Source: Cercis canadensis
Lineage: Eukaryota > Streptophyta > Magnoliopsida > Fabales > Fabaceae
DNA: 64,000 bases
Direction of reading: 5' to 3'
Assembly: GCA_003255065.1 (NCBI GenBank)
Contig: QAOA01003657.1
Span: 644,157-708,156, forward strand
The notes under the pieces: model-generated
The model's database searches: none
Told to the model about the DNA's origin: nothing
The model's input: the letters and a program-made list of their open reading frames with translations, nothing else
Shown here: piece after piece, positions 52,240-61,910 of the stretch
How positions within the stretch are numbered: position 1 is the stretch's first letter
How the letters are laid out: each line of letters begins with the position of its first letter
Translations under genes and position numbers: made by a program

Positions 52240-54045
52240 TGTATTTGGGAAGGGACTATTTTTCGGTGCGTCATTGTATCTGTCCCAGGACTCTGTTTCG
52301 GTTCGTCCCTATATCTGACCGGGATATTTTTATTGGGTTTCACTGGATTTAGAAAGGGCCTGTTTCCCGTTGGGTAATTATATTTGGCCCGGGACCCTGT
52401 TTCGATTTCTCCCTATATTTGACTCGGATATATTTCGTGGTTTTCACTGTATGTGGGAAAGGATTGTTTCCCGCTGGGTCATTGTATCTGGCCTGGGCCC
52501 TGTTTCGGGTCGTCCCTATATCAAACTCGGATTTTTTTCTTGGGTTTCACTATATTTGGGAATGGACTGCTTCCTGGTGTGTCATTGTATCTGGACCGGG
52601 ACCCTGTTTCGGTTTTTGCTTGTATCTGACCCGGATATTTTTCTTGGGTTTCACTGTATCTAGGAAGGAACTGTTTCCTAGTGGCTCAAAGAATCTGGCC
52701 TGGGACCCTGTTTCGGTTCGTCCTTGTATCTGACTCGGATATTTTTCTTTTGTTTCACTGTATTTGACCTGGGACCCTGTTTCGGTTCGTCTTTGTATCT
52801 GACTCGGATATTTTTCTTGGGTTCCACTGTGTCTGGCCTGGCACCCTGTTTCTGTTCGTCCTTGTATATGACTCAGTTGCTTTTCTTGGATTTCACTGTA
52901 TTTGGGAAGGGACTATTTTTCGGTGCGTCATTGTATCTGTCCCAGGACTCTGTTTCGGTTCGTCCCTATATCTGACCCGGATATTTTTATTGGGTTTCAC
53001 TGGATTTAGAAAGGGTCTGTTTCCCGTTGGGTAATTATATTTGGCCCGGGACCCTGTTTCAATTTCTCCCTATATTTGACTCGGATATATTTCGTGGGTT
53101 TCACTGTATGTGGGAAAGGACTGTTTCCCGCTGGGTCATTATATCTGGCCTGGGCCCTGTTTCGGGTCGTCCCTATATCTGACTCGGATTTTTTTCTTGG
53201 GTTTCACTATATTTGGGAATGGACTGCTTCCTGGTGTGTCATTGTATCTGGACCGGGACCCTGTTTCGGTTTTTGCTTGTATCTGACCCGGATATTTTTC
53301 TTGGGTTTCACTGTATCTAGGAAGGAACTGTTTCCTAGTGGCTCAAAGAATCTGGCCTGGGACCCTGTTTCGGTTCGTCCTTGTATCTGACTCGGATATT
53401 TTTCTTTTGTTTCACTGTATTTGACCTGGGACCCTGTTTCGGTTCGTCTTTGTATCTGACTCGGATATTTTTCTTGGGTTCCACTGTGTCTGGCCTGGCA
53501 CCCTGTTTCTGTTCGTCCTTGTATATGACTCAGTTGCTTTTCTTGGATTTCACTGTATTTGGGAAGGGACTATTTTCCGGTGCGTCATTGTATCTGTCCC
53601 AGGACTCTGTTTCGGTTCGTCCCTATATCTGACCCGGATATTTTTATTGGGTTTCACTGGATTTAGAAAGGGCCTGTTTCCCGTTGGGTAATTATATTTG
53701 GCCCGGGACCCTGTTTCGATTTCTCCCTATATTTGACTCGGATATATTTCGTGGTTTTCACTGTATGTGGGAAAGGATTGTTTCCCGCTGGGTCATTGTA
53801 TCTGGCCTGGGCCCTGTTTCGGGTCGTCCCTATATCTGACTCGGATTTTTTTCTTGGGTTTCACTATATTTGGGAATGGACTGCTTCCTGGTGTGTCATT
53901 GTATCTGGACCGGGACCCTGTTTCGGTTTTTGCTTGTATCTGACCCGGATATTTTTCTTGGGTTTCACTGTATCTAGGAAGGAACTGTTTCCTAGTGGCT
54001 CAAAGAATCTGGCCTGGGACCCTATTTCGGTTCGTCCTTGTATCT
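52240..54045 (+). repeat. Triplicated 657-bp higher-order repeat
   Basis: Units starting at 52419, 53076 and 53733 repeat every 657 bp with very few changes; the third is incomplete and diverges near 54045, and a partial unit precedes the first. Each unit holds seven monomers in the order long, long, long, short, short, long, long (5 x 104 + 2 x 69 = 658, minus small indels). Diagnostic monomers contain TTTTTGCTTGTATCTGACC, GGCTCAAAGAATCTGG and GACTCAGTTGCTTTTC. The same unit type occurs at the left end of the window (957-2577). Confidence 0.9.
53413..53481 (+). repeat. Reference short monomer (69 bp, two subunits)
   Basis: Example of the short class: from CACTGTATTTGACC to the next CACTG is exactly 69 bp. 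Compared with the long monomer it lacks precisely 35 bp, the segment between the second and third TGTAT(C/T)TG boxes, which is the one carrying the GGGAA/TTTCCC dyad. The join keeps a single box. Short monomers are scattered through the array, often two in a row just before a copy reading GACTCAGTTGCTTTTCTT, as at 2350-2490, 12590-12740, 39290-39420 and 53413-53550. Confidence 0.85.
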
Positions 54046-54054
54046 GACTCAGAT

Positions 54055-57000
54055 ATTTTTCTTTGGTTTCATTGTATTTGACCTGGGACCCTGTTTCGGT
54101 TCGTCTTTGTATCTGACTCGGATATTTTTTTTGGGTTCCACTGTGTCTGGCCTGGCACCCTGTTTCTGGTCGTCCTTATATATGACTCAGTTGCTTTTCT
54201 TGGATTTCACTGTATTTTGGAAGGGACTGTTTTCCGGTGTGTCATTGTATCTGTCCAGGGACTCTGTTTCTGTTCGTCCCTGTATCTGACTCGGATATTT
54301 TTCTTGGGTTTCATTATATTTGGGAAGGAACTGTTTCCCGGTGGGTCATTGTATCTGGCCCGGGAACCTGTTACGGTTCGTCTCTGTATCTGATCCAGAT
54401 ATTTTTATTTGGTTTCACTGTATTTAGGAAGGGCCTGTTTCCCGTCTGGTGATTATATTTGGCCCGGGACCCTATTTCGATTTCTCCCTATATCTGACTC
54501 GGATATATTTCTTGAGTTTCACTGTATTTGGGAAAGGACTGTTTCCTGGTGGGTCATTGTATTTGGCCTGGGACCCTGTGTCGGTTTTTCTCTGTATCTG
54601 ACTCGGATATTTTTCTTGGATTTTACTGTATCTGGGAAATTACTATTTTCGCTGGGTCATTGTATTTGGCCTGGGAACCTGTTTCGGGTCGTCCCTGTAT
54701 CTGACTTGGATATTATTCTTGGGTTTCATTGTATTTGGGAAGGACTGTTTCCTGGTGGGTCATTGTATCTGGCCCGTGAACCTATTTCAGTTCGTGCTTA
54801 CATCAGACCCCGGATATTTTTTTTTAGGTTTCACTGTATTTAGGAAGTGACTGTTTCCCGTTCTGTCAATGTACCTGGCCTGTGAGCCTGTTTTTGTTCA
54901 TAGCTGTATGTGACTTACAAATTTTTCTTGGGTTCCACTGTATCTGCCCTGGGACCCTGTTTCTTTTCATCCTTGTATCTGACTCGGATATTTTTCTTGG
55001 GTTTCACTGTGTCTGGGAAGGCACTGTTTCCTGGTGGGTCAACGAATCTGGCCCGAGACCCTGTTTCGGTTCGTCCATGTATCTGACTCGGATATTTTTA
55101 TTGGGTTTGACTGTATCTGGGAAGGAACTGTTTCCTGGTGGGTCATTGAATCTGGCTTGGGACCCTGTTTGGGTTAGTCCTTGTATATGACTCATATATT
55201 TTTCTTTGGTTTCACTATATCTGGCCCGGGATCGTGTTTCGGTTCGTCCCTGTACCTGACTTCGATACTTTTCTTGGGTTTCGCTATATTTGGGAAGGGC
55301 CTGTTTCTCGAAGGGTCATTGTATCTCGCCCGAGACGCTGTTTCAATTCGTCCTTGTATATGGCCCGGATATTTTTCTTAGGTTTCTCTGTATTTGGGAA
55401 GGGGTTGTGTCCCGCTGGGTCATTGTATTTGGCCTGTGACACTGTTTCGGTTCATCGCTATATCTGACTCAGAAATTTTTCTTAGGTGTCACTGTATCTG
55501 GCCTAGAACCCTGTTTCTGTTCGTCCCTGAATCTGACTTGGATATTTTTCTTGTATTTCACTGTATTTGGGAAGGAACTGTTTCCCGGTGGGTTATTGTA
55601 TCTAGCCCGAGACCCTGTTTCTGTTCGTCCCTGTATCTGACCCGGATATTTTTATTAGGTTTCACTGTATTTAGGAAGGGCCGGTTTCTCGTTTGGTAAT
55701 TATATTTGGCCCGGGACTCTGTTTCGATTTCTCCCTATATCTGACTCAGATATATTTCTTGGGTTTCACTGTATTTGGGAAAGGACTGTTTCCCGGTAGG
55801 TATTTGTATCTGGCCTGAGACCCTGTTTCAGGTCGTCCCTGTATCTGACTCGGATGTTTTTCTTGGGTTTCACTGTATTTGGGAATGGACTATTTCCTGG
55901 TGTGTCATTGTATCTGTCCCAGGACCCTGTTCCGATTTGTGCATGTATCTGACCCGGATATTTTTCTTTGGTTTCACTGTATCTAGGAAGGAACTGTTTC
56001 CTAGTGGCTCAAAGAATCTGGCCTGGGACCCAGTTTCGGTTCGTCCTTGTATCTTACTCGGATATTTTTCTTTGGTTTCACTGTATTTGACTTAGGACCC
56101 TGTTTTGGTTTGTCTTTGTATCTGACTCGAATATTTTTGTTGGGTTCCACTGTATCTGACCTAGCACCCTATTTCTGTCCGTCCTTGTATCTGACTCAGT
56201 TGCTTTTCTTGGATTTCACTGTATTTGGGAAAGGACTGTTTTCCGGTGCGTCATTGTATCTGTCACAGGACTCTGTTTCAGTTCGTCCTTGTATCTGACC
56301 CGGATATTTTTATTGGGTTTCACTATATTTAGGAAGGACCTGTTTCCCGTTTGGTAATTATATTTGGCCCGGGACCTTGTTTCGATTTCTCCCTATATCT
56401 GACTCAGATATATTTCTTGGGTTTCACTGTATTTAGGAAAAGGACTGTTTCCCGGTGAGCCATTATATCTGGCCTGAGACCCTGTTTCGGGTCATCCCTA
56501 TATCTAACCCGGATTTTTTTCTTGGGTTTCACTATATTTGGGAATGGACTGTTTCCTGGTGTGTCATTGTATCTGGCCCGGGACCCTGTTTCGGTTCGTG
56601 CTTGTATCTGACCCGCATATTTTTCTTGGGTTTCACTGTATCTAGGAAGGAACAGTTTCCTAAAGGCTTAAAGAATCTGGCATGGGACTCTGTTTCGGTT
56701 CGTCCTTGTATCTGACTCGGATATTTTTCTTGGGTTCCACTGTATTTGGCCTGGCACCCTGTTTCTGTTCGTCCTTGTATCTGACTCAGTTGCTTTTCTT
56801 GGATTTCACTGTATTTGGGAAGGGACTGTTTTCCGGTGCGTCATTGTATCTGTCCCAGGACTCTGTTTCGGTTTGTCCATGTATCTGACCCGAATATTTT
56901 TCTTGGATTTCATTGTATTTGGGAAGGAACTGTTTCCCGGTGGGTCATTGTATCTGGCCCGGGACCCTGTTTCGGTTCGTCCCTATATATGACCCGGATA

Positions 57001-57365
57001 TTTTTATTTGGTTTCACTGTATTTAGGAAGGGCCTGTTTCCCGTTGGGTGATTATATATGGCCCGGGACCCTGTTTCGATTTCTCCCTATATCTGACTCG
57101 GATATATTTCTTGGATTTCACTCTATTTGGGAAAGGACTGTTTCCTGGTGGGTCATTGTATCTAGCCTGGGAACCTGTGTCTGTTTTTCTCTGTATCTGA
57201 CTCGGATATTTTTCTTTAATTTCACTGTATCTGGGAAATTACTATTTTCAATGGGTCATTGTATTTGGCCTGGGAATCTGTTTCGGGTCGTCCCTGCATC
57301 TGACTTGGATATTATTCTTAGGTTTCACTGTATTTGGGAAGGGACTGTTTCCTGGTGAGTTATTG
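54055..57365 (+). repeat. Right copy of the array-end duplication
   Basis: Matches about 3000-6310 at offset 51055 bp without net gain or loss across most of its length. Shared odd features include the GATTATATATGGCCC monomer and the TTTTCAATGGGTC monomer (57246 and 6191). The match stops near 57355, about 180 bp before the retrotransposon boundary. Confidence 0.88.
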
Positions 57366-57534
57366 TATCTGGCCCATGAACCTATTTCGGTTCGTGCTTA
57401 TATCAGACCCTGGATATTTTTTTTGGGTTTCACTGTATTTAGGAAGGGATTGTTTTCCGTTCTGTCAATGTATCTGGCCTGTGAGCCTGTTTTGGTTCAT
57501 AGTTGTATGTGACTTAGAAATTTTTCTTGGGTTC

Positions 57535-57606
57535 TGTTGAGCTGGCGAGGCTTCTCAAATTAATTAAAGTTTAAGGTCGGTTACCTAAGCTATTTGCAGC
57601 ATAGGG
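57535..57606 (-). mobile_element. LTR terminus remnant at the satellite boundary
   Basis: These 72 bp start TGTTGAGCTGGCGAGG on the + strand and match 59079-59150, one end of the complete LTR, with three differences. They abut satellite DNA on the left and gag-like DNA on the right. The canonical TG end lies directly against the satellite, as expected of an integration boundary. The flank GGTTC (57530-57534) would be the candidate target-site duplication. Confidence 0.9.
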
Positions 57607-58658
57607 AATTCAGAATATAGCTCCTCATACACATCCACTAACTCTGCAGGATCATTAATGACCACAGCCTCTGTGATAGAGTCATCTTGTTCTAAAAATG
57701 CAGCAATCTCAGAACAAGCAGGGCAAGCAAAATCACAACAACTGCAGCACATAGAATCAGGATTGCTCAAGACGGCAGATATCTCAGCACATACAGCACA
57801 AGGTACATCACCATGACAATCAGGACATGAGGGGCACCGAAGAGGGTCATCAACACCAACCAAATCTGGGAAGTCAGCACAGAGCTCATCATACCCGTCC
57901 CCAACTAGATCATCAATCAAATCAATGTGAAAGACAAAGTGCTCATCCATGGAGTGCTGCATAGGCTCAAAACCTTGGGCCTGCAATTGACTCGTTGAGG
58001 ATGCCAATTGTCCAATCTGGATATCTAAGTTTTGTATGGCGGCCTCTGTCCTCTGCTGGAACTGCATGGTATGAGTTGTCAATTGCTTCACCAAGTCCTC
58101 AATTGAAGGTTTAGGTTCTGTGTATGTTGAACTTGGTTGTTGCATAGGCTGCTCGAATGGTTGCCAATATTGCTGTGGAGGTGCTGCATTCCCATATGTC
58201 AGATTGGTATGATCTCTCCACTTATAGTCATAGATGTTGAAGGATGGATCATATGTAAGCTGTTGGGGATGGTATGATAATTTTCCAGAAAAGACATCGG
58301 TTACAGCTACAAAGGGATCTTGAAATCCATAAACATCATCCTGAAGTGTAGGGTATGCATTGGTGGGATGAGAGGTGCAAGCACATATGCCACAAAATTG
58401 GATTGGTTGCATGGTTGGTTCAGGTGCTTGTTGTCCCACTGCCAATTGTCTCACCAAAGATGTCAATTCATCAAGTTTATGGTCCATCCTCTGTTGGTCA
58501 GAAAGTGATACAACAACCTCTTTGACTCTTTTAGTAGTAGGGGAACCTAGTATGCACCATGAAAAAAAAGTGACAGAACAACAAAACACACAACAAAACA
58601 CAAAATCACACAAAAAGTGATAGAATTGAACTAAAAGATAAACACACAAAATGCACAA
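57585..58658 (-). pseudogene. gag-like remnant, left copy (Athila-like, fossil)
   Basis: An open stretch of 357 codons. About the first 38 residues (very Cys/Phe/Val-rich) are probably read-through of the T-rich leader rather than Gag. From about residue 55 it resembles the C-terminal half of plant Athila-type Gag: a short helix with KLDELTSLVRQLA (61-73), a zinc-knuckle-like motif with CGIC (89-92), YDPSFNIYDYKWRDH (136-150), and a helical segment SIEDLVKQL to QNLDIQIGQLAS (185-220). An acidic Cys-rich tail follows, with CAVCAEIS and CPACSEIAAFLE. The final residues fall in the LTR remnant. I do not see the N-terminal retrotransposon-gag capsid domain, nor any pol. The element is broken as a whole. 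Confidence 0.75.
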
Positions 58659-59054
58659 AACAAAAACAAAAATACAACAAAATAATTCTAATTAAGGTAT
58701 CTAAACATTTTTAAAAATTATGAGACCACCACAACTTGAAAACTAGATGAAAATGGAAGTCAAAAATCAAATAAAAAATATTAAAAAATTGAAAAAGTAG
58801 TCTAAACGATGGAATTTGGCAAAAATAGCATAGGACTCACTGCTCTGCAGTGCGTTTTTCTTGTCAGGATGTTTTCCTTTAACTGACCAATTCTTAGGTT
58901 ATTCTGGGCTAAAAAATTCGTACTAAATTTTCTAAAAAATTTGTCTAAAATCACCCGTTTTCACCAAAAACTACCAAGACAAAACAACAAAGGGGGGTTT
59001 ATGAAGGGTTAGCAGTAAAGAACACTCCTAATAAGATTGATCAAAACTAAAATA
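58659..59054 (-). mobile_element. Retrotransposon leader between PBS and gag, left copy
   Basis: A/T-rich, non-coding sequence between the PBS and the gag-like remnant, T-rich on the minus strand near gag. It matches 63705-64000 of the right copy closely, for example the shared run AATTCTAATTAAGGTATC and GAGACCACCACAACTTG. The two copies differ most near 58845-58865 versus 63885-63905, where the right copy contains ACTCACTATAAATAGTGAGT, a short inverted repeat. I see no gene in it. Confidence 0.8.
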
Positions 59055-59073
59055 ATCCCCGGCAACAGCACCA
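59055..59073 (-). promoter_or_regulatory. Primer-binding site, tRNA-Asp type
   Basis: The + strand reads ATCCCCGGCAACAGCACCA, matching the 3' end of plant tRNA-Asp including CCA except at two positions. It lies 5 bp from the LTR end, on the side expected for a minus-strand element. A tRNA-Asp primer is the one described for the Athila/Calypso group (recalled knowledge), which supports the family call and the orientation. Confidence 0.85.
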
Positions 59074-59078
59074 AAATT

Positions 59079-60499
59079 TGTTGAGCTGCCGAGGCTCCTC
59101 AAATTAATTAAAGTTTAAGGTCGGCTACCTAAGCTATTTGCAGCATAGGGCAGCCCTAAGTCGAACCTAAGGATTGTTCTATTTAGTAAATCATATTAAG
59201 AACCATATCAACATGGGGGTTTTGTTTGTTCATGTGATTAACAGAAATTAATGGTAAGTGGTAAAGTTTTAGGGAAAACAACTAATCTAAGCCTTAACTG
59301 ATTCTGATTTTAGTCCATCCTTGATTTCCAATGATTCATTCAATTATTAACCATGTTCTTGGCCTTTAAAACATATCAAGAAGCCTCTCAATGTTCTATG
59401 GATGTCCACTGGTTAAGCAACCAGAATTCAGTTTTAACTAAGACTAAATGAATTAAGCAAACATTCAAGTCCAGTTTCACCTAAGTCCATGATCCAGCCA
59501 AGGTAATTAATCCATCCAAAAGCTCAGAAACATTAATCAACCATACAATCCTCTTGTATCACATGCAAACAGAATATGAAAATCCAAATTCGAATTAAGC
59601 AATTCAAACAGAATATTTCAGAGGATTGAAGAACTTGATTAACAACTAAATGAATAACAACAACACATAATCTCAAAACCAATAATCAGAACAGCCAAAA
59701 CCTGGATTGATTTGATGAATTAGCCCTCCATGAACAAGAGAAGCCAAGTTCTTACAAAATATCTAAAGAGAAAACTTAAAGACTAAGGAAAGTTCAAAAG
59801 CTGTCTAAAATATCTAAATGACTTGATATGAATTTCGGCTGCCCCTTTGTGCTGATATAGACCTCCAAAATTACATGCACACCCAAATTGCCCTTAGGGC
59901 ACACTTGTTCCCATGGGCCTTAGCTTTAATTGGGCTTTGGTTTGGGCCCATTTGGACTTGTCATGAGGAAGTTAGGCCCATTTAAGTGCCAATAGGTGTC
60001 TGGAACCATCAGCCAACTTCCACCGCAAATAAGACCATCTTCAATATAAAATATGGTGAACCGGTCTTCATAACAATTGAAGCTCTGTCTGTTAGCTTTC
60101 CAATGGTACCAGTTTCAAGTCCATATGACATCCACAACTCAAGTTATGGCCCAAACACTGCATGTAGGTCAGGATCCTGCGACAGCATGTCTTCTCTGGC
60201 TTCCAGGCTGCATATGACCTTCTGGACGTCCGAATTGGCTTTGGAGCCCTGAAAGAAAGTTGTAGACAATTCTCTCAGCTTTCCTACAAGGTATGACTCG
60301 GAATTTTTAGACATCCAGAACTCAAGATATGCACGAAACACAGAGACAGCATAAAATGCTCAGTATTGCTGGAAATTGCAATTAGGCACAAATGGATCCA
60401 AAGTCATGAAATGAGGTCTAAGTCTATGCAATTCAGCCCAAAAGAGGTTTAAAAGACTAAGTATGAGGGATAACTATTGTATAAAAAGTGTGTTCATCA
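59079..60499 (-). mobile_element. Complete LTR (1421 bp), shared by two internal regions
   Basis: On the + strand it runs from TGTTGAGCTGCC to GTGTTCATCA; on the element's strand it is TGATGAACAC to GCTCAACA, with the canonical TG and CA ends. The left edge is set by the PBS 5 bp away and by the duplicate terminus at 57535. The right edge is set by the polypurine tract one base beyond. No open frame of note lies inside. Only one complete LTR is in the window, so LTR-to-LTR dating is not possible apart from the 72-bp remnant. Confidence 0.85.
59854..59860 (-). promoter_or_regulatory. Possible LTR TATA box
   Basis: On the minus strand GGAGGTCTATATCAGCAC contains a TATA-like CTATATC about 640 bp into the LTR. 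This would give a plausible U3 length for a 1.4-kb plant LTR. Only the motif and position support it. Confidence 0.35.
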
Positions 60500-60500
60500 A

Positions 60501-60515
60501 ATTCCCCCACACTTA
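60501..60515 (-). promoter_or_regulatory. Polypurine tract
   Basis: The minus strand reads AAGTGTGGGGGAATT one base before the LTR start TGATGAAC. A GTGTGGGGG tract next to the 3' LTR is typical of plant gypsy elements and is the expected primer for plus-strand DNA synthesis. Its position shows that the adjacent LTR is the 3' LTR of the right-hand internal region. Confidence 0.8.
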
Positions 60516-61070
60516 GCTTTTGCACGTCTCGGGCAAACTAGAATTCCAAAACTAAGAAAAGTAAGAACGAGGAAACAAAAACAAATTTAAAAACTAAAGG
60601 ATCACCTCCCAATGATATTTAAGATATGCAGAAGTTCATACCACAAGTAAGATGAGCAATTAAAGATTTAAGGCAGTCACAGCATTCATGAAATAAAATT
60701 TCTTCTCATCCAAAATCTACAAAAAAGGTAACTTCAATTGGAAAGCATAAGTCAAAAATGATAGATCCTCACAAGATATACTCTCAATCCCTCAAGTGTT
60801 TAGAAATTAGGTACTTCACTCAATCAAACTCATGAAGAGATGCACTACCATAAGCTTGCTTATCTTCTACTTCTCCACTACTCAAACAAATGCACACACA
60901 AATCAAGAGGACTTTATTTAAGGTTGTAATAAGGTAAAGGTAAAGGAAGGAATCAAAATGGATATCACAAGGTAAAACTCAAAGAGAATAAAAGAACATT
61001 GGAGAGGAACTCAAATGACAAGCATTAAATTCCAAGTGTGTAAAGCATATTCTCCTTCTGTGCACATATT

Positions 61071-61175
61071 CCTTTTCCTTTTCTTTTCCTTTTTCACAAT
61101 TCTGATTTTTTTTTTCTTTTCTTTTTTTTTCAGAACCAATTGGCTCTCTTTTTTTTTCTTTCTTTCTTTCTTTCA
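61071..61175 (+). repeat. Pyrimidine-rich low-complexity tract with (CTTT)n
   Basis: Runs of T with interspersed C, briefly broken by CACAATTCTGA and CAGAACCAATTGGC, ending in a (CTTT)n microsatellite near 61157-61175. It is purine-rich on the element's strand. Open frames over it encode only Phe/Ser or Lys/Glu runs and are not genes. Confidence 0.85.
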
Positions 61176-61789
61176 CATAATACTTTGCACATTAGGATTC
61201 ACAACCTCCACACTTGTACTATTAATTACCCACAAGCATAAGAGCTCCTCCAAGACAATGAACCAATGCTCTCCCATTCCCTAAGGTAAGGTAACAACAT
61301 GGTATTTTGTACATAGGCATATAATGAGCTAAGATCAAAGATAGGCAAATAGGCTCAATGGGGGTAATCAAAGGGAAATAATACAAGGTTGGCTATTTGG
61401 CAAAGTGGCTAAATCAAGAAAGAATGCCTCAATCATGTTCATGTATGCAAATGATAATGTAGCCTAAAAAAGAATCAAGCAAGTTCTAGAGTGAACAAAT
61501 TCCATGAGTGAAAATCACACAAGAAGGGAAAAGAATGGCACAAATGCTAAATCCATTCATCAAAAGGCTCAAAACTCACAAGGCATGTATCTATCAAACT
61601 TAATCATCAATCCAACATCTAAAACCAAGCATGTAAAATTAAGGATGGAAAACAAGTTATTCAATTATGCTATGAACCTTGAAATGTAATTACTTTAAAC
61701 TTACAACTTTATAAATTCTATAACATCATTGGAGGGTAATTAAAACACAAAAATGACAACAAAAACAGAAAAAATAGCAAGAACAAAAA

Positions 61790-61900
61790 CAACTAAACTA
61801 ATCAACTAATCAGCTAATAAGCTAATCAACTAAACTAATCAACTAATTAACTAAACAGAATAATCAACTAAACAGAAAACAATAAAGCAACTAAACTATA
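61790..61900 (+). repeat. Degenerate CTAATCAA / CTAAACTAA tandem stretch
   Basis: Short imperfect repeats such as CTAATCAACTAATCAGCTAA and CTAAACAGAATAATC over about 110 bp, in an A-rich setting. This is a simple-sequence expansion inside the element. Confidence 0.7.
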
Positions 61901-61910
61901 CAGAAATCCC

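Larger units (their letters stand above)
1..57534 (+). repeat. Satellite DNA array, 104-bp monomer with 69-bp variant
   Basis: The whole stretch is built from head-to-tail copies of one monomer, all in the same orientation; I saw no inverted block. Recurrent landmarks in each copy are GTTTCGGTTCGTCC, TATCTGACTCGGATATTTTT, CTTGGGTTTCACTGTATTTG and GTATCTGGCCCGGGACCCT. The long monomer is 104 bp and a frequent short form is 69 bp. Monomers are diverged and grouped in local higher-order units rather than in one uniform order. The only non-satellite DNA is a gag fragment at 7984-8213 next to an N. The array ends exactly where a retrotransposon LTR terminus begins. I do not recognise the family from memory. 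A pericentromeric, centromeric or subtelomeric location is plausible but not shown. Rough expectation from 57.5 kb is 550-650 monomers. Confidence 0.97.
60516..61910 (-). mobile_element. 3' non-coding internal region of the right element
   Basis: About 1.4 kb of A-rich (+ strand) sequence between the polypurine tract and a second GTGTGGGAG motif. No coherent reading frame or pol motif is visible on either strand; open frames here are short and low-complexity. It contains a long pyrimidine tract (61071-61175) and a CTAA-rich tandem stretch (61790-61900). It probably replaces pol in this non-autonomous family. Confidence 0.6.

Noticed and set aside
1-57534. Hundreds of open frames of 60-280 codons with similar peptides such as LYLTRIFFLGFTV, and minus-strand NIRVRYRDEPKQ peptides
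   Set aside because: They are by-products of the satellite: the monomer length is not a multiple of three, so all frames recur, and frames end when a repeat-encoded stop comes into phase. There is no start context, no codon bias, and the same DNA is open in several frames.
1-57534. CRISPR-like array because of the ~35-bp periodicity
   Set aside because: There are no unique spacers between conserved repeats. All three subunits are related, and the setting is a plant genome.
1-57534. Intergenic-spacer subrepeats of ribosomal DNA
   Set aside because: No rRNA gene or promoter-like sequence appears anywhere in 57 kb, and monomers are far more diverged and varied than typical rDNA spacer subrepeats.
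1-57534. Telomeric or interstitial TTTAGGG repeats
   Set aside because: Scattered TTTAGGAAGGG words occur in some monomers, but there is no tandem TTTAGGG run.
58545-58658. Hydrophobic N-terminus of the left gag-like frame as a signal peptide or membrane segment
   Set aside because: This part is T-rich leader DNA. The Phe/Cys/Val content follows from base composition, and homology-like features begin only later.
59986-60341. Open frames of 65-88 codons on both strands inside the LTR
   Set aside because: They are short and overlapping, lack a recognisable domain, and lie within a well-bounded LTR.
60478-60490. TTTTTATAC near the LTR start as promoter TATA box
   Set aside because: It lies only about 10-20 bp inside the LTR, leaving essentially no U3; the CTATATC further in is a better placed, though still weak, candidate.
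60979-61284. Phe/Ser-rich or Lys/Glu-rich open frames
   Set aside because: These are translations of the pyrimidine-rich low-complexity tract on either strand.
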